From the NCBI GenBank assembly GCA_963700475.1, contig CAVOXR010000008.1:186001-250000 (forward strand): a DNA stretch of 64,000 bases, in the 5' to 3' direction. Every line of letters begins with the position of its first letter. The first letter of the stretch is position 1. The notes below the pieces were generated by a model. It made no database searches and was not told where the DNA came from. It saw nothing but the letters and a program-made list of their open reading frames with translations. The DNA is from Prado023 sp963700475. GTDB taxonomy: Bacteria > Actinomycetota > Actinomycetes > S36-B12 > CAIYMF01. Positions 1 to 7,685 of this stretch are shown piece by piece. The position numbers and the translations under genes are program-made.

Positions 1-917
1 GCTACCTCGGTGGCCCGAACGCCTACCTGCTGCCCGTCCCGATGATGAACATCATCAACGGCGGCTCGCACGCCGACTCCTCGGTCGACATGCAGGAGTT
101 CATGATCGCCCCGATCGGCGCGGAGACGTTCGCCGAGGCGCTGCGCAAGGGCGCTGAGGTCTACCACGCGCTCAAGGGCGTGCTGAAGTCCAAGGGCTAC
201 GCGACCGGCCTGGGCGACGAGGGCGGCTTCGCCCCGAACCTGCCCAGCAACCGCGCCGCTCTCGAGCTCATCGTCGAGGCGATCGAGAAGGCCGGCTTCA
301 AGCCCGGCACCGACATCGCCCTGGCGATGGACGTGGCGGCCCAGGAGTTCTACGGCCGGGCGCTCAAGGGCTCCGGAGAGGTCAAGCCCAACGAGTACTT
401 CGTCGAGGGCCAGGCCAAGAGCACCGACCAGATGATCGAGTACTACAAGGGCCTCGTGGCGGACTTCCCGATCGTGTCGATCGAGGACCCCCTGGGCGAG
501 GACGAGTGGGCCGACTGGACCGCCATCACCGCCGAGCTGGGCTCCAAGGTGCAGATCGTCGGCGACGACCACTACGTCACCAACACCAGCCGCATCATGC
601 GTGGCATCGAGGAGAAGACCGCCAACGCGCTGCTGGTCAAGGTCAACCAGATCGGTTCGCTCACCGAGACGGCTGAGGCTGTCGAGGCCGCGCACCGTGC
701 CGGCTTCAAGACGATGATGAGCCACCGCTCGGGTGAGACCGAGGACTCGACCATCGCCGACCTGGCCGTCGCGTTCAACTGCGGCCAGATCAAGTCCGGC
801 GCGCCGGCACGTTCCGACCGCGTCGCGAAGTACAACCAGCTGCTGCGCATCGAGGACGAGCTCGACGACGCGGCACGCTACGCAGGCGCCTCGGCGTTCC
901 CGAGGTTCTCCGCCTGA
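1..917 (+). CDS. eno: Enolase (phosphopyruvate hydratase), 3' part
   Basis: Glycolytic enzyme converting 2-phosphoglycerate to phosphoenolpyruvate in the cytosol. The frame is open from the left window edge, so the N-terminal third is missing. Visible family landmarks are NIINGGSHAD, the metal-site SIEDPL, the catalytic-lysine segment LLVKVNQIGS and the MSHRSGETED loop. The metal-site segment reads GDDHYVTN where most enolases have GDDLFVTN. The next gene is a FtsB/DivIC-like protein, the usual actinobacterial order. Identification is certain; only the truncation at the window edge limits it. Confidence 0.97.
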   Translation, partial: YLGGPNAYLLPVPMMNIINGGSHADSSVDMQEFMIAPIGAETFAEALRKGAEVYHALKGVLKSKGYATGLGDEGGFAPNLPSNRAALELIVEAIEKAGFKPGTDIALAMDVAAQEFYGRALKGSGEVKPNEYFVEGQAKSTDQMIEYYKGLVADFPIVSIEDPLGEDEWADWTAITAELGSKVQIVGDDHYVTNTSRIMRGIEEKTANALLVKVNQIGSLTETAEAVEAAHRAGFKTMMSHRSGETEDSTIADLAVAFNCGQIKSGAPARSDRVAKYNQLLRIEDELDDAARYAGASAFPRFSA

Positions 918-936
918 CCGTGGGAGGATGGGCGGC

Positions 937-1431
937 ATGTCAGCCGGCCGCCCATCCCCCGCACCACGGGGCCGGCGACCCGACGTCCGACGCCCAGTGC
1001 TCTCCGCTCGCGCGGGGGCCGCACTGGGCGTCGTCGTCGTCCTGATCACCATCCTGGCCATCCCCTTCCGGGAGTGGATCACCCAGGGAGCGCGGATCTC
1101 CGAGCTGGAGTCGCAGGTCGCCTGGCACACGCAGCGGGTCGCCGACCTGGAGGCCGCGCACGAGCGCTGGAAGGACGAGGCCTACATCGAGGCCCAGGCC
1201 CGATCGCGGCTGCACTTCGTCCGGCCCGGCGAGGTCGGTTACGTGGTCCTGACCGAGGAGACCGCCGCCGCCCCGGAGACCACCCAGACCCGACCGATGG
1301 CTGCCGCCCCCAAGGGCGGGCCGTGGTGGAGCGCGGTCTGGACCACCGTGGAGCAGGCCGCCGACCCGGCCAAGAAGAGCCCGCCGCCCGCCCCCGCACC
1401 CGCCCAGCCGGCGGAGAGCTACGGCCGGTGA
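937..1431 (+). CDS. FtsB/DivIC-type septum formation initiator protein
   Basis: Single-pass membrane protein of 164 residues. A basic, proline-rich cytoplasmic N-terminus precedes a transmembrane segment (about residues 26-45, AALGVVVVLITILAIPF). A short extracytoplasmic coiled coil follows (ISELESQVAWHTQRVADLEA), then the conserved ARSRLHFVRPGEVGY segment typical of DivIC/FtsB in actinobacteria. The tail is Pro/Ala-rich. The family links FtsL and FtsQ in the divisome. I chose ATG 937 because GGGAGG at 922-927 sits nine bases upstream; ATG 928 would be too close. It overlaps the next gene by four bases (GTGA). Confidence 0.85.
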   Translation: MSAGRPSPAPRGRRPDVRRPVLSARAGAALGVVVVLITILAIPFREWITQGARISELESQVAWHTQRVADLEAAHERWKDEAYIEAQARSRLHFVRPGEVGYVVLTEETAAAPETTQTRPMAAAPKGGPWWSAVWTTVEQAADPAKKSPPPAPAPAQPAESYGR

Positions 1432-1979
1432 CTGCTGAGGATCCCGGCAGTCCGGGGCAGCCAGTCAGCCAGGAGGACCTCGATGCGGTGGCAGCCCAGC
1501 TGGGCCGGCCTGTCCGTGCGGTCCGGGCGGTGGCGCACCGGTGCTCGTGCAGCCGGCCGGATGTGCTGAAGACCGAGCCACAGCTGCCCGATGGCACGCC
1601 GTTCCCGACCCTGTACTACCTGACCTGCCCCCGAGTCACCAGCGCGATCGGCACCCTTGAGGCCGACGGGGTCATGCGCGAGATGGCCGACCGGCTGGCC
1701 GCCGACCCCGACCTGGCCGCCGCGTACCGCGCGGCCCACGAGAGCTACCTGGCCGAGCGGGAGCAGCTCGGGCACGTGGAGCACATCGCGGGCATCAGCG
1801 CGGGAGGGATGCCCGACCGGGTCAAGTGCCTGCACGTGCTCGTGGCGCACTCCCTGGCCGTCGGCCCGGGCGTGAACCCGTTGGGCGATGAGGCGCTGGC
1901 GATCCTGGCCGAGCGGGGCATCAGGCCCGGCTCGGCGTGGGGCGGCACGCCCTCCGGGTGCGTCCCCGGGACCTCATGA
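1428..1979 (+). CDS. DUF501 family protein
   Basis: 183-residue cytosolic protein of the DUF501 family, which actinobacteria keep between the enolase/DivIC genes and the Ppx/GppA gene. Family features are the cysteine pair in HRCSCSRPDVLKT, the segment FPTLYYLTCPR and the conserved C-terminal block GMPDRVKCLHVLVAHSLA. The cysteine/histidine pattern could bind metal, but no function is established. GTG 1428 overlaps the upstream stop (GTGA), and the stop overlaps the ATG of the next gene (ATGA), so the three genes look translationally coupled. Confidence 0.85.
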   Translation: MTAEDPGSPGQPVSQEDLDAVAAQLGRPVRAVRAVAHRCSCSRPDVLKTEPQLPDGTPFPTLYYLTCPRVTSAIGTLEADGVMREMADRLAADPDLAAAYRAAHESYLAEREQLGHVEHIAGISAGGMPDRVKCLHVLVAHSLAVGPGVNPLGDEALAILAERGIRPGSAWGGTPSGCVPGTS

Positions 1980-2974
1980 CCACCCATCGGGCAGCCGCCA
2001 TCGACTGCGGGACGAACTCGATCCGGCTGCTGATCGCCGACGTCGACCCGACGGCCGGTACGGCCACCGACGTGGTGCGGGAGATGGTCGTGGTGCGCCT
2101 CGGTGAGGGGGTGGACGCGACCGGGACGTTCGCCCCGGCGGCCCTGGAGCGCACGTTCGCCGCCTGCCGCGACTACGCCGACCTCCTGCTCGAGGCGGGG
2201 AGCCCCGCGCTGCGGTTCGTGGCCACGTCCGCCTCCCGCGACGTGTCCAACCGTGCGGAGTTCATCGCCGGGGTCGCGGGCATCCTGGGCGTGGAGCCGG
2301 AGGTGATCAGCGGCGAGGAGGAGGGCGCGCTGTCGTTCGTCGGCGCCACCACGGGCATCCCCGCCGACGCCCGGGCGCCGTACCTGGTCGTGGACATCGG
2401 CGGCGGCTCCACGGAGTTCGTGCTCGGATCCGGGCACCCGACCCACCGGACGAGCGTGGACATCGGCTGCGTGCGGATGACCGAGCGCCACCTCGCCGCC
2501 GACCCGCCGACGCCAGCGCAGGTCGCGTCGGCGACAGCCGACATCGACGCCGCGATCGCACGGGCCGGCGCGGTGGTCCCGTTCGCGGAAGCGGCCACAC
2601 TCGTCGGGCTCGCCGGCTCCGTGACGACTGTCGCGGCCCTCGCCCTGGGCCTGCCGGCCTACGACGCGTCCGTCATCCACCACAGTCGCATCTCAGCCCT
2701 CGACGTCCGGCGCGTCAGCGACGAGCTCCTGTCGATGACCCGCGCGCAGCGGGCAGCCCTGGCGGTCATGCACCCGGGTCGTGTGGACGTGATCGGGGCA
2801 GGGGCGCTCGTGCTGCGCCGGATCATGGACGCGTCGGGGGCGGCCGAGGTGCTCGTCAGCGAGCACGACATCCTCGATGGCGTGGCGTGGTCAGTCGCGG
2901 CGGCCGAACAGCCGCTCGATCCGGTGGCGAAGGACGATCCAGTCCCCACTTCCGATCCAGTCGCCGAGGGCTGA
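1976..2974 (+). CDS. ppx: Exopolyphosphatase / GppA phosphatase family
   Basis: 332-residue protein of the Ppx/GppA branch of the ASKHA phosphotransferase fold, which hydrolyses polyphosphate or pppGpp. The phosphate-1 motif is AAIDCGTNSIRLLIADV at the N-terminus. The catalytic region includes VISGEEEGALSF, with the glutamate expected to activate water, and the phosphate-2 loop LVVDIGGGSTEF is clear. The adenosine-type motif LVGLAGSVTTVAAL lies near residue 215. It is the single-domain actinobacterial length, without the HD extension of enteric Ppx. Substrate preference cannot be told from sequence. Its last 84 bases overlap an opposite-strand membrane-protein gene. Confidence 0.88.
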   Translation: MTTHRAAAIDCGTNSIRLLIADVDPTAGTATDVVREMVVVRLGEGVDATGTFAPAALERTFAACRDYADLLLEAGSPALRFVATSASRDVSNRAEFIAGVAGILGVEPEVISGEEEGALSFVGATTGIPADARAPYLVVDIGGGSTEFVLGSGHPTHRTSVDIGCVRMTERHLAADPPTPAQVASATADIDAAIARAGAVVPFAEAATLVGLAGSVTTVAALALGLPAYDASVIHHSRISALDVRRVSDELLSMTRAQRAALAVMHPGRVDVIGAGALVLRRIMDASGAAEVLVSEHDILDGVAWSVAAAEQPLDPVAKDDPVPTSDPVAEG

Positions 2975-3187
2975 GGCAAGCGGGCCAGGCAGTACCAGCG
3001 CGACTGCCCACGAGGGGGGCAGCCCCACCAGCAGCAGGGCGATCACGGCCAGAGCCATGAAGAGCAGGACCACCCATCGGCTGGTCTTCGGCCTGGTCTC
3101 GAACAGGATCTCGTCGCGCCCTGCGCCGAGCAGGTTGAGCGCGAACGTCGGGACGAAGATGCAGGCGAAGATGATCAGGGGGTCCAT
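2891..3187 (-). CDS. Small integral membrane protein, unknown function
   Basis: 98-residue hydrophobic protein that I do not assign to a named family. It has an N-terminal membrane segment (LIIFACIFVPTFALNLLGAG), a second one (VVLLFMALAVIALLLVGL) and a third hydrophobic stretch (AVALVLPGPLASALG), then a basic tail RHRIERLFGRR. A GGGAGGG sequence on the minus strand lies about six bases before ATG 3187, which supports real translation. The gene converges on, and overlaps by 84 bases, the end of ppx. Confidence 0.6.
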   Translation of the reverse strand: MDPLIIFACIFVPTFALNLLGAGRDEILFETRPKTSRWVVLLFMALAVIALLLVGLPPSWAVALVLPGPLASALGDWIGSGDWIVLRHRIERLFGRRD

Positions 3188-3207
3188 CCGCGCCCTCCCT
3201 GCACCCG

Positions 3208-3213
3208 TAGGCT
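3208..3213 (+). promoter_or_regulatory. -10 box TAGGCT of a leaderless promoter
   Basis: TAGGCT ends six bases before ATG 3220 of the ACT-domain gene, which would place transcription start at or next to the start codon. Confidence 0.5.
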
Positions 3214-3219
3214 GTGCTC

Positions 3220-3735
3220 ATGCCAAGCCTTGCCGTCACCGTCATCGGCCGGGATCGCCCGGGCATCATTGCCGAGGTTACCGGCGTCCTGGCCGATCTG
3301 GGAGGCAATCTCGAGGACTCCTCGATGACGTTGCTGCGCGGGCACTTCACCTGGACGCTGATCGTCGACATCGACGCCACCGCCGAGGACCTCGGTGCCC
3401 GGCTGGCCCACCTGGGTGCTGATGGGCTGGTGGTGTCCGTGCTGCCGGTCGGTCCGGAGGAGCCTGCAACGAGTGAGCCCGGGTACGTGCTGAGCGTCCA
3501 CGGCGCCGATCGACCGGGCATCGTGGCCGGCGTGACCTCGACCCTGGCCAAGCACGGTGGGAACATCACCGACCTGTCCACGCGACTGGGCCAGGGCGGG
3601 CTGTACCTGCTCATCGCCGAGGTGAGCCTTCCGCCGGGCGTCGACGTGGTCGCACTCGGATCGCAGCTGTCCGAGGCGGGGCGGAACCTGGGCGTCGGGG
3701 TATCGCTGCGTCCCGCTGACTCCGACGTCCTCTAG
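3220..3735 (+). CDS. Tandem ACT-domain protein (GcvR-like)
   Basis: 171 residues made almost wholly of two ACT domains. The first begins SLAVTVIGRDRPGIIAEVTG and the second YVLSVHGADRPGIVAGVTS; both show the DRPGI turn that binds small effectors such as amino acids. The layout matches the glycine cleavage system repressor GcvR and related two-ACT proteins, which act through protein-protein contact and have no DNA-binding domain. No gcv genes are nearby, so the partner is unknown. ATG 3220 was preferred to GTG 3214 because a TAGGCT -10 box lies six bases upstream. Only five bases separate it from the deformylase gene. Confidence 0.8.
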   Translation: MPSLAVTVIGRDRPGIIAEVTGVLADLGGNLEDSSMTLLRGHFTWTLIVDIDATAEDLGARLAHLGADGLVVSVLPVGPEEPATSEPGYVLSVHGADRPGIVAGVTSTLAKHGGNITDLSTRLGQGGLYLLIAEVSLPPGVDVVALGSQLSEAGRNLGVGVSLRPADSDVL

Positions 3736-3740
3736 CGGCC

Positions 3741-4295
3741 ATGGAGGATCTGCCCGTCGCCCTGCGGCTGCCCATGCCCGAGCTGCCGGCTGGGCGGGTC
3801 CTTCCCGTTGTGGCCGCCCCGCACTCGGTCCTGGACACCCGCTGCACCGAGGTCGACCCCACCGATCCGGACGTCATCCAGCTCGCCGCGGACCTGATCG
3901 CCACCATGCGCGTCTCGCCCGGGTGCGTCGGCCTGGCTGCCAATCAGGTCGGGGTCGGATGGCGGGTCTTCAGCCTCGACGTGTCCCGGCACCCCAAGGC
4001 GCGCACGTCCCATGGGACGTTCGTGCTCGTGAACCCGGTCGTGGTGTCCTCGTCGCGCAACGAGAAGGGGCGCGAGGGGTGCATGTCCGTTCCCGACTTC
4101 ACCGGCGACGTGCGCCGCGCCACCCGGATGACGGTGTCCGGCGCTCTCCCCGGATCGGGTGAGGTGGTCACCGTGACCACGGATGCCTTCGAGGCTCGGG
4201 CGCTGCAGCACGAGATCGACCACCTCGATGGGCTGCTGTTCCTCGACCGGGTGGCCGGGGCGCACGCGATCCACGCCCGTACGACGTACCTTTGA
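3741..4295 (+). CDS. def: Peptide deformylase
   Basis: 184-residue metalloenzyme that removes the N-formyl group from nascent proteins. All three family motifs are present: GCVGLAANQVG (motif I), EGCMSVP (motif II, cysteine metal ligand, with Met where Leu is usual) and QHEIDHLDG (motif III, two histidine ligands and the catalytic glutamate). The N-terminal 35 residues are longer than in E. coli Def, as in other actinobacteria. It follows the ACT-domain gene closely and is probably co-transcribed with it. Confidence 0.95.
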   Translation: MEDLPVALRLPMPELPAGRVLPVVAAPHSVLDTRCTEVDPTDPDVIQLAADLIATMRVSPGCVGLAANQVGVGWRVFSLDVSRHPKARTSHGTFVLVNPVVVSSSRNEKGREGCMSVPDFTGDVRRATRMTVSGALPGSGEVVTVTTDAFEARALQHEIDHLDGLLFLDRVAGAHAIHARTTYL

Positions 4296-4319
4296 GCCGG
4301 TCGGACCCTCGGGACCGGC
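4296..4319 (+). terminator. Hairpin after def, touching the tRNA 5' end
   Basis: GCCGGTC (4296-4302) pairs with GACCGGC (4313-4319) around a ten-base loop, starting directly after the def stop codon. Its last two bases are the first bases of the tRNA. There is no T-run. It could slow or end def transcription or act as a processing signal. Confidence 0.35.
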
Positions 4320-4391
4320 CCCCGTAGCCCAATTGGCAGAGGCAGGCGGCTTAAAACCGCCCGAGTGTGGGTTCGAGTCCCACCGGGGGCA
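4318..4391 (+). tRNA. tRNA with UAA anticodon (Leu), class-I shape
   Basis: A 74-base cloverleaf. The acceptor stem is GCCCCCG/CGGGGGC (4318-4324 with 4384-4390) and the discriminator is A4391. The anticodon stem GGCGG/CCGCC encloses the loop CTTAAAA, giving anticodon UAA. The variable loop is five bases (CGAGT) and the T arm is GTGGG-TTCGAGT-CCCAC. The 3' CCA is not encoded (the genome reads ACCT). By anticodon it is leucine, but bacterial tRNA-Leu normally has a long class-II variable arm, which is missing here. Confidence 0.85.
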
Positions 4392-4490
4392 CCTATACCT
4401 GAACTCATGCATGTTCACGAAGGAGTTCACATAAGTCGGATCGTGCAAGTCGCGGCGTGGCCTTCTACGATGCGCTCACTTCCGCCGCCG

Positions 4491-6293
4491 CTACTTCTTG
4501 AGGTAGACCGCCGCCGAGGTCGTGCCTTGATAGCCGTACTTGGCCTTGACTTCAACCCGATAGGTGCCTCTCTTGAAGTCCAGGGTTCGAGTCTCTCCCT
4601 TGCCGTACGTCTTGTATGTGGTCGTCAGCGTCTTCCACGACCCAGTACTTGTGCGCTTCTGGACTTTGAATGTCCAGTAGCCGGAGCCCTTGTTCGGGTT
4701 CACGTTGATGTAGACCTTGTTCCCGCCGTCGACCGCTCTGACGCTCACCGTCACAGTCGGCACGGCCGGAGTCGCCACCACCACGGGTAGCGGGAGTGGG
4801 GTGTATGTAGGTGACGTTGGCGGCGGTGAACTGGGCGGAGGTGAGGCGGGTGGGGGTGACGTCGGCGGAGGAGCGGTGGGCGTCACGGCCTGTGAAGCGA
4901 CTGACCATGCGGAATCGCCGACGCTGTTGGTCGCCTTGACCGTGAACGTGTACGCCGTCCCGTTGACGAGGCCACCGATAACGCAGGACAGCCCACCTGT
5001 AGTGGTGCAGGTCCGGGAGCTCGGGGTTGACATCGCCGTGTAGCCGGTGATCGGGGAGCCTCCATTGTTCGGTGGCGTCGTCCACGAGATGAGGGCCTCT
5101 CCGTTGCCAGCCACCGCCGATACGCCTTGCGGGGCTTGCGGGGGTCCGATGACGACCTGAACCGGGGTCCACCTGTCGAGGGTCGTTCCGTCGCCCACCT
5201 CGCCACTGAGATTTCTGCCCCAGCACGCACTCGACCCATTGGTGAGCAGTGAGCAGGCATGCATGGACGACGAAATCGACACAGCCCCTGTCAGATTCGA
5301 AACGGAGACTGGGGTCAAGCGGTCCAACGTGAGCCCGTTACCCAATTGACCAACGGCCCCCCACCCCCAGCACTTGACTGTGCCGTCCGACAGCAGGGCA
5401 CAGGAACTCATGCCGTCCGTGTCGATCTTCACGGCTCCCGAAAGCCCGGACACCAGAGTCGGGAAGGGGCGATCCGTCGTCGTCCCATCGCCCAAAGTGC
5501 CAAACAAGTTGCTTCCCCAACACGCGGCCGTTCCGCCGTCGATCACAGCGCAGGTGGCGTAATGGCCAGCTGAGATCGCCACAGCCCCCGCCAGGTACGA
5601 CACAGCAACCGGGGTACGGCGCTCCGTCGTCGAGCCGTCGCCCAATTGACCATATGTGTTCACTCCCCAGCAGGTCGCGGTCCCATCCAGTAGGAGAGCG
5701 CATGTGTGCAGGCCCCCCGCAGAAATTGACACAGCTTGCGACACGCCGAACACAGCGGCGGGAAGCCAATGGTCGGTCGCCGAGCCATCTCCCAACTGGC
5801 CGTACGCGTTGTACCCCCAGCAACTCGCGGTTCCGTCGCCGAGAAGGGCGCATGTGTGGTCGCCGCCAGCAGAGATCGCCGCAGCCGTCTTCAAGCCCCA
5901 CACCGGGACTGGCGTCAGCCTGTCGATAGTCGTGTTGTCTCCCAGCTCACCCCAACGGTTATAGCCCCAGCACCTCACCGACTTATCGCTGAGAAGCGCG
6001 CAGGCATGCCGACCGCCGGTCGAGACAGCCACAGCACCGGAAAGGCCCGCCACCGCAACCGGCCAAGGGCTATTCGTCGTCGAGCCATCACCGAGTTGGC
6101 CATAGGTGTTGTCCCCCCAACACCTGACTGAGCCATCAGCCATCAGGGCACAGGTGGACGAATCCCCAACCGAAACCTGAACCATTCCCGTCAAGACGAC
6201 CGCGTTCGCAGACGGCACCACGCCCATTAGCAGTAGGCACGTGACGCTCGCGACGGTCAGCGCTCTCCCGAATCTCCTCACTTCGGCCCCCAT
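4491..6293 (-). CDS. Secreted RCC1-repeat / fibronectin III protein
   Basis: About 600 residues. A signal peptide (MGAEVRRFGRALTVASVTCL, then LLMGVVPSANA) is followed by about seven RCC1 blade repeats, each with a CALL-DGSVRCWG-N-YGQLGDGST core, which should close into a beta-propeller. Next come one fibronectin type III domain (VSAVAGNGEALISWTTPPNN), a Pro/Ser-rich linker and a C-terminal beta-sandwich-like domain rich in Lys, Thr and Tyr. It is probably extracellular or wall-associated and binds a partner; no catalytic residues are visible. ATG 6293 gives the most typical signal peptide; ATG 6320 is possible, and the frame is open to 6542. There is no SOS or iron box in front. Its codons are less GC-biased than those of its neighbours, which may indicate transfer. 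Confidence 0.82.
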   Translation of the reverse strand: MGAEVRRFGRALTVASVTCLLLMGVVPSANAVVLTGMVQVSVGDSSTCALMADGSVRCWGDNTYGQLGDGSTTNSPWPVAVAGLSGAVAVSTGGRHACALLSDKSVRCWGYNRWGELGDNTTIDRLTPVPVWGLKTAAAISAGGDHTCALLGDGTASCWGYNAYGQLGDGSATDHWLPAAVFGVSQAVSISAGGLHTCALLLDGTATCWGVNTYGQLGDGSTTERRTPVAVSYLAGAVAISAGHYATCAVIDGGTAACWGSNLFGTLGDGTTTDRPFPTLVSGLSGAVKIDTDGMSSCALLSDGTVKCWGWGAVGQLGNGLTLDRLTPVSVSNLTGAVSISSSMHACSLLTNGSSACWGRNLSGEVGDGTTLDRWTPVQVVIGPPQAPQGVSAVAGNGEALISWTTPPNNGGSPITGYTAMSTPSSRTCTTTGGLSCVIGGLVNGTAYTFTVKATNSVGDSAWSVASQAVTPTAPPPTSPPPASPPPSSPPPTSPTYTPLPLPVVVATPAVPTVTVSVRAVDGGNKVYINVNPNKGSGYWTFKVQKRTSTGSWKTLTTTYKTYGKGETRTLDFKRGTYRVEVKAKYGYQGTTSAAVYLKK

Positions 6294-6669
6294 TCCATCG
6301 GAAGGTTCAACCTGTTCCATTTCACGCGCGTCCACGTTGGCTCGGTAAGGGTCGAAAGGCCCCCTCGTCCGCGGACCCCGATTTCCACTTACAGCTGTCC
6401 TCATGCGAGGTGGCTTGAGCCGCGCAGGGTGACGGATCGATCCCTGAGTCGGGCGCCAGAGGGTTTGGGCGCTGAGATTGCCCGTGCTCATGAAATCGGA
6501 CATTTCGGATTGGTGAACCTGCGACTCGCGCATCACATGCATGCGTGCGGGGTGTGAAGTGGGCGTCCGGGGGGAAGGAACATGCCGAATCGCGCGTTAT
6601 GTGGTTCAGTGGATGCATCGCCCAGCACGGGCGATGCGGACTTTTCGACGTGGAGGTCGAACACACACG
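6294..6669. other. 376-base divergent intergenic region
   Basis: This region separates the RCC1 gene from the Bax-inhibitor gene. The RCC1 frame stays open through most of it, but the extension has no signal-peptide character and I treat it as leader. GGAGG at 6652-6656 is the only ribosome-binding-like sequence for the plus-strand gene. No RNA gene or clear promoter box was recognised. It is noticeably AT-richer than the surroundings. Confidence 0.4.
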
Positions 6670-7608
6670 ATGAACAACAAGAACCCCATCTTCCACCGGC
6701 TCGACGAGCAGACGTCCGGCCAGAGTGGCTTCGCCTACGCAGAAGGGGTGCAGGCCTACGGCCAGGCGGGTCAGCAGGCCGGTCAGGCTCCCGTCGGGCA
6801 GCCGTACCCCCAGCAGCCGTACCGCCAGCAGCCCTACCCGCAGGCGCCGTACGGCCAGGTGCCGGGGCAGGTCCCGCCGCCGGTTCCCATGGGCCCGCCC
6901 ACCGGGTCGGTGTACGAGCCCATCACGAACAAGATGTCGATGGACGACGTCATCGTGCGCACGGGCATCTCGATCGCGGTCCTGATCCCGTTCGCGGTGA
7001 TCGGCTGGAACCTCGCGCCCACGATGCCGTGGCTCTACCTGGGTGCCATGTTCGTGGGCCTCGGCCTGGGCCTGGCCAACGCCTTCAAGAAGGTCGTCAG
7101 CCCGCCGCTGATCCTGGCGTACGCGGCCGCGGAGGGCGTCTTCCTCGGTGGCATCAGCTACGTCTACGACCAGTGGGCGCAGGGCAGTGGATACGAGGGC
7201 CTGGTCTCCCAGGCGGTCATCGGCACGATCGTGGCGTTCGTCGTGATGCTCGCGCTCTACAGGAGCCGCCTGGTCAAGGTCGACGGCCGCTTCAAGAAGA
7301 TCATGATGGTCGCGATGGTCTCGTACCTTGCGATCGCGGTGATGTCGCTCATCTCGTCGTTCTTCGGCGTCGGCGGCGGCTGGGGCTTCTACGGCGTGGG
7401 CACGCTCGGGTTGATCCTGTGCGCCTTCGCGGTCGTCCTTGCTGCCTTCAGCCTCATGCTGGACTTCGACTCGATCGAGCGCGGCGTGAAGATGGGCCTG
7501 CCGGAGCGTGAGTCCTGGCGGATGTCCTTCGGCCTCCTGGTGACGCTGATCTGGCTGTACCTGGAGATCCTGCGTCTGCTGGCGATCATCGCCTCCGGTC
7601 GCGACTGA
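6670..7608 (+). CDS. Bax inhibitor-1/YccA family membrane protein
   Basis: 312 residues. A Gln/Pro/Tyr-rich N-terminal tail with QPYPQQPYRQQPYPQ-type repeats (about residues 40-65) is followed by seven predicted membrane helices of the BI-1/YccA (TMBIM) family, including ISIAVLIPFAVIGWN, FVVMLALY and SYLAIAVMSLISSFFGV. The C-terminal segment RESWRMSFGLLVTLIWLYLE carries the family's WLYLEILRLL ending. BI-1 proteins act as proton/calcium-sensitive channels or FtsH modulators; the role in actinobacteria is not settled. ATG 6670 was chosen because GGAGG lies 13 bases upstream and family homology begins soon after it. Confidence 0.88.
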   Translation: MNNKNPIFHRLDEQTSGQSGFAYAEGVQAYGQAGQQAGQAPVGQPYPQQPYRQQPYPQAPYGQVPGQVPPPVPMGPPTGSVYEPITNKMSMDDVIVRTGISIAVLIPFAVIGWNLAPTMPWLYLGAMFVGLGLGLANAFKKVVSPPLILAYAAAEGVFLGGISYVYDQWAQGSGYEGLVSQAVIGTIVAFVVMLALYRSRLVKVDGRFKKIMMVAMVSYLAIAVMSLISSFFGVGGGWGFYGVGTLGLILCAFAVVLAAFSLMLDFDSIERGVKMGLPERESWRMSFGLLVTLIWLYLEILRLLAIIASGRD

Positions 7609-7617
7609 CCGCACACA

Positions 7618-7661
7618 CGCACCGGGCCCTGCAGCACCTCGCTGTGGGGCCCGGTGCGTTT
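7618..7661. terminator. Strong bidirectional terminator hairpin
   Basis: CGCACCGGGCCC (7618-7629) is a perfect 12-bp match to GGGCCCGGTGCG (7647-7658), followed by TTT. The loop itself folds as CAGC/GCTG. It lies between two convergent genes and so can serve both. Confidence 0.85.
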
Positions 7662-7685
7662 CGTGCTGCGGGATGGAGCGGCCGC

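Noticed and set aside
6322..7614. Minus-strand frame opposite the Bax-inhibitor gene
   Set aside because: Arg/His/Asp-rich low-complexity translation and an opposite gene with clear membrane helices.
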